NCBI GenBank assembly: GCA_016302935.1
Contig: JAEDMO010000014.1
Location: forward strand, 1 to 21,510
DNA from: Bacilli bacterium
Lineage (GTDB): Bacteria > Bacillota_I > Bacilli_A > RF39 > UBA660
Reading direction: 5' to 3'
Length of the DNA: 21,510 nt
Made by a program: the position numbers and the translations under genes
Shown: positions 6,243-14,095 of the stretch, piece after piece
Layout: each line of letters begins with the position of its first letter
Numbering within the stretch: the first letter of the stretch is position 1
The notes under the pieces: model-generated
The model's input: the letters and a program-made list of their open reading frames with translations, nothing else
The model's database searches: none
What the model was told of the DNA's origin: nothing

Positions 6243-7841
6243 TTATTTAATATCCTTAATTTCTATAACATCTGCATCTAACACATACTTAACTTCTATA
6301 CTACTACCAACTTTTAAAAAAGGTAAAATATCACTATTTACTTTAATTGATGCTCTATATTTTTGACCATTATCTCCTATTAAATAATAATAAGTATTAC
6401 CATCAATTATAACATTACTAATTTCTCTAATAGAAATTTTTTTAGAAAGTAATGTATTAGTATCTAAATTCAAATTAACATTACTTAAATAGTTTGAAGA
6501 AGCTGCTTCTATTCCTAAAGATGAATCACTAACAACAACCTTTTGATAATCACCAACATCAACAAAAGCATACATCTTTACTAATCCTGCTGCATCTTTC
6601 AAAGACATCAAATAAGTAGGTCTACCGTTTAAATTAATTAAAAGTGGAAAAGATGCCTCATACTTCATTTGTTGTACTTGACCTTCAGCAGAAGCCATCG
6701 CACTATATTCTTCTGCTCCAGGAACTTGATAAAATCTTGTTTCCTTAGTTCTTAAATTAGTCATAATAAACCCAATATTAGATTCATCTGCTAACACTGA
6801 AGTAATTCCCGTATACAAGTAAACATCATCATTCATTACCGTATAATTATACCCTTCGGTAGTTTGAACAACACCATTTTGAGTAAATAAAGAATTAATA
6901 AATCCATTTTTATATAATCCCCAATTATCTACTTGTTCAATGATAAGTTCTGCTGAATAAACTTGATCTACCCAAGTAGGAATACTGCCTACATCATATT
7001 TTTGACTACTACCATCAATAGCGTTAACTAAAATTACCCCTGTAATTTCTTTCTTAATTCCAACACCACTATATCTAACTGTTGGAACAACCCAATAAGG
7101 ATTTCCATCATTATCTATCTCAAATTTTTCATCATCAAAAATAACTGTTGGATATTTAAATCTCAAATGACGATCCAAATTATCAAAGAAATACGCACTA
7201 GGCATATATTGCATTCCTTTATCTAATTTAACTAAATCTGCATCCCCTGTAACCGAATTAACTGTAATATAGCCTTTAACTCCATTTTTACGATTATTAA
7301 GATACTTAATAAAACCATTGTATTCTAACGGAGTTACCCTTACAATATCCGCATTATAATTAATTTGTGTATATAAATCAGAAACATAAAATTGACTAAC
7401 TAACTCAGGCATCTGACCCATAACCCTATCACCAAGTTTACGACTAGAATCCTTATCTAAAAGTGGTAAAGATTGATAATTAACCAAAGCAATATCATCA
7501 TTAAATTCATGCGTTTGATCAATAACAATTCTCCTAGACCAACTCTTCGCATTAAATACTGGTGATAATATAAAATTAACAACCATAATAAGTACAAAAA
7601 CCCCAAAAACGCTACCGATCATCACTAAAACATTACGTGGTAGTGTTTTAACGTTTTTAATGATATTTCTAGTATCAAAAAGTTTAATCCAAGAAGAAAA
7701 AAAGTAAACTAAAAATATACAAAACAAATATCCATAAAAACCAGGATTAGTTAAATTAATCGCAGGTAAAGTTAAATAGAACAAAATAAAAGCAACTACC
7801 AAAGTAATACCAATTCTAAAAATCATAATTTTCTTATTCAT
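6243..7841 (-). CDS. Membrane protein of unknown function with large extracytoplasmic domain
   Basis: A 532-residue protein that I do not assign to a named family. Three membrane segments lie near the N terminus (about residues 6-25, 35-52 and 70-92). They are followed by about 440 soluble residues, presumably outside the cell, with dense conserved-looking blocks such as YTQINYNADIVRVTPLEYNG, HLRFKYPTVIFDDEKFEID and GAEEYSAMASAEGQVQQMKY. The C-terminal ~70 residues (YYYLIGDNGQKYRASIKV...) could be a small OB-like barrel. The start at 7841 is chosen because AGGAGG lies nine bases upstream; the in-frame ATG at 7874 falls inside the promoter spacer. It is a single-gene unit with its own promoter and two terminators. 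A cell-envelope role is plausible but unsupported. Confidence 0.85.
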   Translation of the reverse strand: MNKKIMIFRIGITLVVAFILFYLTLPAINLTNPGFYGYLFCIFLVYFFSSWIKLFDTRNIIKNVKTLPRNVLVMIGSVFGVFVLIMVVNFILSPVFNAKSWSRRIVIDQTHEFNDDIALVNYQSLPLLDKDSSRKLGDRVMGQMPELVSQFYVSDLYTQINYNADIVRVTPLEYNGFIKYLNNRKNGVKGYITVNSVTGDADLVKLDKGMQYMPSAYFFDNLDRHLRFKYPTVIFDDEKFEIDNDGNPYWVVPTVRYSGVGIKKEITGVILVNAIDGSSQKYDVGSIPTWVDQVYSAELIIEQVDNWGLYKNGFINSLFTQNGVVQTTEGYNYTVMNDDVYLYTGITSVLADESNIGFIMTNLRTKETRFYQVPGAEEYSAMASAEGQVQQMKYEASFPLLINLNGRPTYLMSLKDAAGLVKMYAFVDVGDYQKVVVSDSSLGIEAASSNYLSNVNLNLDTNTLLSKKISIREISNVIIDGNTYYYLIGDNGQKYRASIKVNSDILPFLKVGSSIEVKYVLDADVIEIKDIK

Positions 7842-7862
7842 AAGTAAATTCCTCCTAATGAC

Positions 7863-7891
7863 ATTATACATCAAATCCTATTATTTTTCAA
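7863..7891 (-). promoter_or_regulatory. Sigma-A promoter of the 532-residue membrane protein gene
   Basis: Minus strand: -35 TTGAAA (7886-7891), 17-base spacer, -10 TATAAT (7863-7868). The alternative upstream start codon lies within this promoter, which supports the downstream start at 7841. Confidence 0.8.
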
Positions 7892-7900
7892 ACAATTTAA

Positions 7901-9067
7901 TTATTTCCTATTTCTAACAATATAATCATCATATTTAATTTTATATTCCTTTAAAGTCCTCTTTAACACCTTATTAGAAATCAAATCATCTTTAGAAATT
8001 CCTAAAACATCTATACTATCAAAAGTACCTACTAAAGTATACTGATTCATAAAATTATCAAATCTCTTTAAAATATCCTTTTTATCATCAACATATCTAT
8101 CATATATATTAATTCCAATTAATCTCCCATATCCATATATTAATGCATCTCTTACATTAATAGGATTATCATCAAGTTGTATATTACTATTATACTTCCT
8201 ATTTAATTCATCCACTAATTTCTTTTTAGTAAAAAAATCGATAGTTAAATTATAATCATCTAAAATGAAAATATTACCTAAACTTTGAACTAAAACATTT
8301 TGAAAAAAGAAGTAATAAATATCATAAAGAAAATCAAATTCTAATATTTTACCATCATTTACAAGTATTCTCCTATCATTAACATAGCGCAAAAACAAAT
8401 ATTCAAAAAAACAAGAAGAAACCTCATAAAATAAAGTAGAAAAACTTTTATTGTTTTTATTATTAACAACACTTGCTTCATAAGCATGTCCTACTTCATG
8501 TACTAAAGAAATAAGACTATAAAAATTATAAGTAGAAGAAGAACAACAAACATAAGACTTATTTAAACAATTTAACCAGGTTGTCTCTGCCATATTAGAA
8601 TAATCACCAACATAACCCATTTCAATTTGCTTATTATCAACTAAACTTTTAAAAAATTTATAATATTTATCTCCCATACTATCAAAAAAATCAAAAAGAA
8701 TATTCATAGCATCTTTCTTATTAAGTCTTCTAAAATTACCATAAACATTAGATAAATCGCTAAATTTATTATCGCAATAAGCTTGTAAAACACTCCTAGA
8801 ACTATTAAAACAAAAATTTAAATCATAAGTATAATTAGTAAAAAATTGCTTCATTTTTTTATAATAATATTCTTGCATAACATCATCAAATAAAACATCA
8901 TCTTCCCAACGTAAATAATCATCATTTCCCCAAATACCAAAATATAAATATTGAAAGCCAAATAAATCATTTCCTATATTCTTAAGTGCCGATTTAGATT
9001 TAGCCTTACTATAAATATGTTCTAACCTCTTAGCATCATGTTCAATAATATCTAAATCAATTTTCAT
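7901..9067 (-). CDS. Short M3-family-like zinc metallopeptidase
   Basis: A 388-residue protein with the zinc-peptidase motif HEVGHAYE at about residues 190-197. A third zinc ligand candidate, Glu at about 215, lies in a YEVSSCFFEYLF context, the pattern of M3 oligopeptidases (thimet oligopeptidase/PepF type). The helical, Tyr/Phe/Asp-rich remainder fits that fold, but the protein is much shorter than the ~600 residues of PepF. No signal peptide is visible, so it is probably cytosolic and acts on peptides. I start it at 9067, where AAGGA sits seven bases upstream. The in-frame ATG at 9151 lies inside the terminator hairpin of the preceding operon and has no ribosome binding site. No clear terminator is seen after its stop. 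Confidence 0.82.
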   Translation of the reverse strand: MKIDLDIIEHDAKRLEHIYSKAKSKSALKNIGNDLFGFQYLYFGIWGNDDYLRWEDDVLFDDVMQEYYYKKMKQFFTNYTYDLNFCFNSSRSVLQAYCDNKFSDLSNVYGNFRRLNKKDAMNILFDFFDSMGDKYYKFFKSLVDNKQIEMGYVGDYSNMAETTWLNCLNKSYVCCSSSTYNFYSLISLVHEVGHAYEASVVNNKNNKSFSTLFYEVSSCFFEYLFLRYVNDRRILVNDGKILEFDFLYDIYYFFFQNVLVQSLGNIFILDDYNLTIDFFTKKKLVDELNRKYNSNIQLDDNPINVRDALIYGYGRLIGINIYDRYVDDKKDILKRFDNFMNQYTLVGTFDSIDVLGISKDDLISNKVLKRTLKEYKIKYDDYIVRNRK

Positions 9068-9089
9068 AAAATCATCCTTAACTAATACC

Positions 9090-9098
9090 ATTTTAACA
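9090..9098 (-). promoter_or_regulatory. Possible extended -10 promoter of the M3-like peptidase gene
   Basis: The minus strand reads TGTTAAAAT, an extended -10-like element 22 bases before the chosen start and downstream of the preceding terminator. No good -35 box is seen. A promoter is expected in this gap because the upstream unit is terminated. Confidence 0.3.
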
Positions 9099-9127
9099 TA
9101 AGCACAGCACTTTAAACCAACCATTGA

Positions 9128-9159
9128 CAAAAAAGAAATATTACTTGACATAATATTTC
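9128..9159 (-). terminator. Terminator of the SDR and PLP-enzyme operon
   Basis: Perfect 9-bp inverted repeat GAAATATTA / TAATATTTC (arms 9151-9159 and 9135-9143, 7-base loop) followed on the minus strand by TTTTTTGT. Confidence 0.8.
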
Positions 9160-9209
9160 TAACGAAACCATCTACTTATATAAACAAATTTGCATATTCA
9201 TCCTTAAAA

Positions 9210-10448
9210 TTATTCATTCTTATTTTCATCTAACATATTTTTAATAGAATTAATTATTGCATACCTACCATATTCATAAGTAAGTGAACCTTGTTGATAA
9301 GCAATATAAGGACTTCTAAGCGGTCCATCACACGAAAGTTCAATAGAAGATCCTTGAGTAAATGAACCACTTGCCATAATAACATCATCATCATATCCAG
9401 GCATATAAGATGGTATACATAATGAATTAGAATCTATTGGTGAATTTTTTTGAATTCCTTGACAATATTTAATCATCATATCCCTATCATTAAAAATAAT
9501 ATTTTGAACAATATCTGCTCTTTCATCATTATATTTAGGTTCAACATCATAGCCTAATTTTTCTAGCAAATAACTAGTAAATACTGCTGTTTTCAAACTA
9601 TTTCTAACTACCGATGGAGCCAAAAATAATCCTTGTAAAAACATCTTATTAGCCCCCATTGTAGGACCTACTTCCTTACCGCATCCTGGCACTGTAAGTC
9701 TTTCACTAACTAGATTAATTAATTTACTATTACCACATACATACGCCCCATTAGAAGCTATTCCTCCACCTAAATTTTTAATTAAAGAACCAACAATAAT
9801 ATCCGCGCCTACTTCTAAAGGAGTAACTGTTCCAACCATCTCACAATAACAATTATCTACCATAATAATGCTATCAGAAGAAACCTCTTTAATTAAATTA
9901 ACTACCCTTTTAACCTTATCAATACTAATACTTCTTCTAGTAGAATATCCTTTACTTCTTTGAATTGCCACTACTTTAACTTTATTATTTTTCAAATAAT
10001 CTCTTATCTTATCATAATCAAAATCATTATCTAGTAAATCGATCTCATTATATTTAATATTATAACTTTTTAAAGAACTAGCATTTTCTTTAATACCAAT
10101 TACTTCGTGTAATGTATCATATGGAGTCCCTGTTATATATAAAAGTTCATCATCACTTCTAAGAAGACCAAATAAAGTTACACATAAAGCATGAGTGCCA
10201 GAAATAAATTGATTCCTTACTATTGCATCTTCACCACCTAAAACATCTGCAAATACCTTCTCAACAACATCTCTACCTATATCATTATAACCGTATCCCG
10301 TTGTACTATTAAAATGAACTTCACTAACCTCATTTTTAATAAAACTATCTATTACCCTTTTACTATTAATATAACAATCTCTATCCAATTTATCAAATAC
10401 GCCCTTTAAATCAGTATCCGCGTTTTTTACCAAATCATCTAATTTCAT
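9210..10448 (-). CDS. Methionine gamma-lyase/aluminium-resistance family PLP enzyme
   Basis: A 412-residue fold-type I pyridoxal-phosphate enzyme of the family annotated as aluminium-resistance protein or methionine gamma-lyase family protein (B. subtilis YnbB type). The PLP lysine is predicted at Lys224 in VGSLIKNLGGG, and Asp198 in MVDNCYCE is the residue expected to contact the pyridine nitrogen. Other family marks are FNSTTGYGYNDIGRD near residues 46-60, QFISGTHAL near 80-88, and TVPGCGKEVGPTMG near 250. The exact substrate is not established; cleavage of sulfur amino acids or a cystathionine-type substrate is inferred from the family. It begins three bases after the SDR stop, so the two are co-transcribed. 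In many Firmicutes this gene lies near glnA/miaA/hfq; that context is absent here. Confidence 0.92.
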   Translation of the reverse strand: MKLDDLVKNADTDLKGVFDKLDRDCYINSKRVIDSFIKNEVSEVHFNSTTGYGYNDIGRDVVEKVFADVLGGEDAIVRNQFISGTHALCVTLFGLLRSDDELLYITGTPYDTLHEVIGIKENASSLKSYNIKYNEIDLLDNDFDYDKIRDYLKNNKVKVVAIQRSKGYSTRRSISIDKVKRVVNLIKEVSSDSIIMVDNCYCEMVGTVTPLEVGADIIVGSLIKNLGGGIASNGAYVCGNSKLINLVSERLTVPGCGKEVGPTMGANKMFLQGLFLAPSVVRNSLKTAVFTSYLLEKLGYDVEPKYNDERADIVQNIIFNDRDMMIKYCQGIQKNSPIDSNSLCIPSYMPGYDDDVIMASGSFTQGSSIELSCDGPLRSPYIAYQQGSLTYEYGRYAIINSIKNMLDENKNE

Positions 10449-10451
10449 AAA

Positions 10452-11153
10452 CTAATCCATCCTCACTATACTTCCACTTAAACATTCCTTATCATTAACC
10501 ATATCTAATATTTTAAGTGCTACTTCCTCTTTTTTAATCAATTTTTCTTGACCAATTCTTTTAAGCTCACTATTCAAAAAAGTCCTATCCATAGAATTTA
10601 CACTATCGGTATCGACATAATTTAAAGCAAGGCCTAAAATTCTAACTTCCAAAACCAAAGCCAAATTCATAGTCATATTAATAAGACCTGCTTTAGAAGC
10701 ACAATAATCAATACTATAAGGATTAAAAGTATCAATACCATCAGTAGATGCAATATTAATAATTGTATCCAAAACTATATTAGCAAATTTCTGAATAACT
10801 AAAAAAGGTCCAACCAAATTAACTTCCAAAACTTGCATAAACTCGCTCTTATCTTTATCTAAATAATAATTATCCATACATAAACAAGCACTATTAATTA
10901 AAACATCAATATTGCCATATTTATCTAAAACGGCATTATAAAAATCATTAATATCTTCTTGCTTAGTAATGTCACACTTATAAATCATAACATCAACATT
11001 ATATTTACTAATTAATTCTCTTTCTATCTCATTAGCGCGTTCTAAATTATTAAAATAACTAATTATAACATCATAATTATTCTTAGCAAATGCTATCGCA
11101 ATCTCATGACCAATATCCGATGTTCCACCAATAATTAAAACTCTTTTATTCAT
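10452..11153 (-). CDS. Short-chain dehydrogenase/reductase (FabG-like)
   Basis: A 233-residue classical SDR oxidoreductase. The N-terminal nucleotide-binding motif is IIGGTSDIG (residues 7-15, a variant of TGxxxGIG), followed by the LINSA motif near 85-89 (NNAG equivalent). The active site has Ser135 in NIASTDG, Tyr149 and Lys153 in YCASK, and Asn111 in VNLVGP, so the catalytic tetrad is complete. It is cytosolic and NAD(P)H-dependent; the substrate is unknown. Similarity to FabG is general, but the gene is not in a fatty-acid cluster, so a fabG name is not justified. Strong GGGAGGG ribosome binding site. It is the first gene of an operon with the PLP enzyme. Confidence 0.9.
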   Translation of the reverse strand: MNKRVLIIGGTSDIGHEIAIAFAKNNYDVIISYFNNLERANEIERELISKYNVDVMIYKCDITKQEDINDFYNAVLDKYGNIDVLINSACLCMDNYYLDKDKSEFMQVLEVNLVGPFLVIQKFANIVLDTIINIASTDGIDTFNPYSIDYCASKAGLINMTMNLALVLEVRILGLALNYVDTDSVNSMDRTFLNSELKRIGQEKLIKKEEVALKILDMVNDKECLSGSIVRMD

Positions 11154-11178
11154 AGAACCCTCCCTTTTTCATAGCAAT

Positions 11179-11187
11179 ATTATAACA
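11179..11187 (-). promoter_or_regulatory. Extended -10 promoter of the SDR operon
   Basis: The minus strand reads TGTTATAAT (TGnTATAAT). The -35 region is weak (ATGGTT-like) and overlaps the descending arm of the upstream terminator hairpin. Confidence 0.6.
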
Positions 11188-11195
11188 CGTATAAT

Positions 11196-11234
11196 GAGAA
11201 ATAACCATTAATTTAATATATATTAATGGTTATT
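11196..11234 (-). terminator. Hairpin after the 187-residue membrane protein gene
   Basis: A perfect 13-bp inverted repeat AATAACCATTAAT / ATTAATGGTTATT with a 9-base loop (arms 11222-11234 and 11200-11212). The T-run after it is short (TTTCTC), so termination may be partial. It could also act as an operator overlapping the SDR promoter. Confidence 0.55.
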
Positions 11235-11247
11235 AAAAACAAATATT

Positions 11248-11811
11248 TTATTTTCTAAGATAATTATTATAATTATAATCATCAAATCTATCATTAATCA
11301 TCATATCTTTATCTATATATTGCCTAGAATGATCACCATATAAAAATTTAGTAGGAACTAAAAATAAATAAGGCATCGTAAAGATTGCCAAAAACAAAGC
11401 TATCTTTCTTTTACTTTTTTCTTCTATATCTATTTTTTTAAAACAATACTTATAATTAAAATAATAGATAAAAAATCCTGATATCAAAATAGCTACAATA
11501 ATTATTATAACTGCATAAATATTATTATAAGGATTCCAATACAAATCACTGAATAAATCACCTAAAGGAGCAAAATCTAATAACATTAAAAATAATGCAC
11601 CTATAAAGTCAGCTAAAAAGCCAAATAACCAAATTTTTAAAATTGTCTTACCATAAATTTTCTTTAAAGGCATTTTCATTAATTTAAGGATAATTAAAAG
11701 AACTAAAGAATCAATTAAAAAATTAATAGGTAAAACAAATAACCATCCTAAAGGAATAATTATAAAAAACCAAATAGGAAATACAACATTATAAATTTTA
11801 TTATTATTCAT
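11248..11811 (-). CDS. Small multi-pass membrane protein of unknown function
   Basis: A 187-residue, very hydrophobic protein with about five membrane segments (roughly residues 9-27, 29-47, 58-79, 98-119 and 135-152) and a short polar Asp/Asn/Tyr-rich tail. No family is recognised and no catalytic motif is visible. The start at 11811 is preceded by GGTGAT at the right distance. The longer frame beginning at 11874 would be translated from the terminator hairpin of clpB, so those 21 codons are not part of the gene. It stands alone between two hairpins. A weak promoter must lie in the ~40 bases between the clpB terminator and the start, but I could not define it. Confidence 0.75.
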   Translation of the reverse strand: MNNNKIYNVVFPIWFFIIIPLGWLFVLPINFLIDSLVLLIILKLMKMPLKKIYGKTILKIWLFGFLADFIGALFLMLLDFAPLGDLFSDLYWNPYNNIYAVIIIIVAILISGFFIYYFNYKYCFKKIDIEEKSKRKIALFLAIFTMPYLFLVPTKFLYGDHSRQYIDKDMMINDRFDDYNYNNYLRK

Positions 11812-11840
11812 ATAATCACCATCTAGATTGTATAATAAAA

Positions 11841-11871
11841 AACAAAAAAAGTCTACCAAATGATAGACTTT
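11841..11871 (-). terminator. Terminator of clpB
   Basis: Minus-strand hairpin AAAGTCTAT, loop CATTTG, GTAGACTTT (arms 11863-11871 and 11848-11856, one G-U pair), then TTTTGTTTTTTATT. It starts seven bases after the clpB stop. Confidence 0.8.
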
Positions 11872-11877
11872 CAAAAA

Positions 11878-13980
11878 TTACTTATTAATTGTCAATTTAT
11901 CCTTATCAACATCTACTATTAACTTATCACCTACTTTAATAGTATTGTCAATAAGTCCCTTAGCCAAAATAGTTTCCAAATTTTTAACAATAAACCTTTT
12001 AAGTGGTCTTGCTCCATAATTATGATCAAATCCAGAATCTACAATAAAGTTCTTCGCTTTATCTGTTAAAGACAAATTGATATTTTTATCCTTAAGTCTC
12101 TTATTCAAATCTGAAATTAATTTATCTAATATTTGATACATTGTATCCTTATTTAAGGAATTAAAAATAATAATCTCATCAACCCTATTTAAAAATTCCG
12201 GTCTAAAGTTTTCCTTTAACTTGCTCATTACTAAATCGTGATTGTTATTATCTTCTAAAATATATTCACTACCAATATTAGAAGTCATAATAATAATTGT
12301 ATTCTTAAAGTCGACAGTTCTTCCATGACTATCGGTAATTCTACCATCATCCAATATTTGTAACAAAATATTAAATATATCTCTATGAGCCTTCTCAATT
12401 TCATCAAATAAAACTATACTATAAGGATTTCTTCTAACAGCCTCGGTAAGTTGACCAGCATCATCATAACCGACATACCCAGGAGGTGAGCCAATCAACC
12501 TTGCAACTGAATGTGGTTCCATATATTCGCTCATATCAATCCTAATCATATGTTTTTCATCATCAAATAACTCATATGCTAAAGTTCTAGCCACCTCTGT
12601 TTTACCAACACCGGTAGGTCCTAAGAAGATAAAAGATCCAATTGGCCTATTTTCATCCTTAATACCACTTCTTGCTCTAATTATTGCCTCACTGACAAGT
12701 TTTATTGCTTCATCTTGTCCCATTACCCTTTTTTTCATATTATCTTCCAGATGTAACATTTTTTCTTTTTCACCACTAGCTAATTTACTAATAGGAATAT
12801 TAGTCCATTTAGAAATAACCTCATAAACAGATTCTTCTGTCACAACATCAGACAAAATTTTATTTTCATCTTTTTCTTGCAAAGCCTTAAGTTCACTTTC
12901 TAATTTAGGAATAACACCATGTTTTAATCTAGCCAAACTTTCTAAATCGTACTTAGAAGATGCAATCTCCAAATCAAAATTAGCCTTATCTAATTCCTTT
13001 TTCTTATTATTAATAAGTTCATTAATATTCTTCTCTTCTTCCCAAGCCTTACGCAAAGTCTTTTCTTCTTCCTTAAGCTTAGAAAGTTCTATATCAATAT
13101 CTTCACATCGCTTCTTAGAAATATCATCCTTATCTTTTTTTATAGCTTCCTTTTCTATTTCTAACATCATAATTTTTCTAGTTAAAGTATCAACTTCTTC
13201 TGGAACAGAATCTATTTGTACCTTAATAGTAGCACAAGCTTCATCGATCAAATCAATTGCTTTATCTGGTAAAAATCTATCTGTAATATACCTATTAGCA
13301 GCATTAGCAGCAGCAATTAAAGCCCTATCCGTAATATTCACTCCATGATGTGTCTCAAATCTACTTTTTAATCCTCTAAGTATCGTAATTGTATCCAAAA
13401 CCGTTGGTTCGCTAACAATTACCTTTTGAAACCTTCTTTCCAAAGCTCCATCTGTTTCTATATACTTACGATATTCATTCAAAGTAGTAGCACCTATACA
13501 TTTAATTTCACCACGAGCTAACATTGGTTTTAACATATTAGAAGCATCCAACGCCCCATCGACTCTACCTGCTCCGATAATCATATGTATCTCATCAATA
13601 AACATAATAATTTCGCCTTCAGATTTTTTTATCTCATTTAAAACATTCTTAAGTCTCTCTTCGAATTCCCCTCTATACTTAGCTCCTGCAATCAAACTTG
13701 CCATATCAAGTTCCCAAATCCTTTTATTTTTTAAAGAATCTGGTACATCACCTTTTACAATACGAGAAGCAAGGCCTTCTACAATAGCAGTTTTACCAAC
13801 ACCAGGTTCCCCAATTAATACTGGATTATTCTTAGTTTTTCTAGATAATATTCTAGTGATGCTCCTAATTTCTTCATCTCTGCCAATTACTGGATCTAAT
13901 TTCCCATCCTTAGCAAAAGAAGTAACATCTCTACCATATTTTTCTAAAACATTAATATTTTCTTCTTCTTGATTATACAT
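11878..13980 (-). CDS. clpB: ClpB-type AAA+ disaggregase lacking the N domain
   Basis: A 700-residue Hsp100 ATPase that threads aggregated proteins through its pore together with DnaK. First AAA+ module: Walker A GEPGVGKT (residues 57-64), Walker B FIDEIH (127-132), pore loop KYRG (101-104). A long coiled-coil middle domain at about 255-375 marks ClpB rather than ClpC or ClpA. Second module: Walker A GPTGVGKT (454-461), pore loop GYVGYD (501-506), Walker B VLFDEIEK, sensor TSNIG, and arginine finger region FRPEFLNRVDE. No IGL/F ClpP-binding loop is evident. Compared with the ~860 residues of canonical ClpB, the whole N-terminal Clp_N domain is missing. The start has a good AAGGAGGG site and promoter, so this is not a miscalled start. 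CIRCE and a consensus promoter lie upstream. Confidence 0.93.
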   Translation of the reverse strand: MYNQEEENINVLEKYGRDVTSFAKDGKLDPVIGRDEEIRSITRILSRKTKNNPVLIGEPGVGKTAIVEGLASRIVKGDVPDSLKNKRIWELDMASLIAGAKYRGEFEERLKNVLNEIKKSEGEIIMFIDEIHMIIGAGRVDGALDASNMLKPMLARGEIKCIGATTLNEYRKYIETDGALERRFQKVIVSEPTVLDTITILRGLKSRFETHHGVNITDRALIAAANAANRYITDRFLPDKAIDLIDEACATIKVQIDSVPEEVDTLTRKIMMLEIEKEAIKKDKDDISKKRCEDIDIELSKLKEEEKTLRKAWEEEKNINELINNKKKELDKANFDLEIASSKYDLESLARLKHGVIPKLESELKALQEKDENKILSDVVTEESVYEVISKWTNIPISKLASGEKEKMLHLEDNMKKRVMGQDEAIKLVSEAIIRARSGIKDENRPIGSFIFLGPTGVGKTEVARTLAYELFDDEKHMIRIDMSEYMEPHSVARLIGSPPGYVGYDDAGQLTEAVRRNPYSIVLFDEIEKAHRDIFNILLQILDDGRITDSHGRTVDFKNTIIIMTSNIGSEYILEDNNNHDLVMSKLKENFRPEFLNRVDEIIIFNSLNKDTMYQILDKLISDLNKRLKDKNINLSLTDKAKNFIVDSGFDHNYGARPLKRFIVKNLETILAKGLIDNTIKVGDKLIVDVDKDKLTINK

Positions 13981-14016
13981 AAATATCCCTCCTTTTTAAT
14001 ATTTACCACAATTAAC

Positions 14017-14045
14017 ATTATATACCTATTTTTAGCACTTGTCAA
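14017..14045 (-). promoter_or_regulatory. Consensus sigma-A promoter of clpB
   Basis: Minus strand: -35 TTGACA (14040-14045, perfect consensus), exactly 17 bases, -10 TATAAT (14017-14022, perfect consensus). The -35 box lies inside the CIRCE operator, so HrcA binding would block RNA polymerase. Confidence 0.9.
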
Positions 14046-14058
14046 CAAAGAGTGCTAA
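14032..14058. promoter_or_regulatory. CIRCE heat-shock operator (HrcA site)
   Basis: TTAGCACTT, nine-base spacer, GAGTGCTAA: one mismatch from the CIRCE consensus TTAGCACTC-N9-GAGTGCTAA. HrcA represses genes downstream of this element and releases them on heat shock. The position over the -35 box of clpB puts clpB in the HrcA regulon. Confidence 0.93.
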
Positions 14059-14066
14059 TATTTATT

Positions 14067-14095
14067 AAAAAAAAGAAAACCATTACTTAGTTTTC
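14067..14095 (-). terminator. Terminator overlapping the end of the fic gene
   Basis: Minus-strand hairpin GAAAACT, 7-base loop, GGTTTTC (arms 14089-14095 and 14075-14081, one G-U pair), followed by eight Ts. The hairpin includes the stop codon of the Fic gene. Confidence 0.7.

Noticed and set aside
9068..9151. N-terminal extension of the M3-like peptidase
   Set aside because: Its ATG sits within the terminator hairpin of the preceding operon and has no ribosome binding site.
11812..11874. N-terminal extension of the 187-residue membrane protein
   Set aside because: Those codons are the terminator hairpin and T-run of clpB; a good GGTGAT site precedes the start at 11811.
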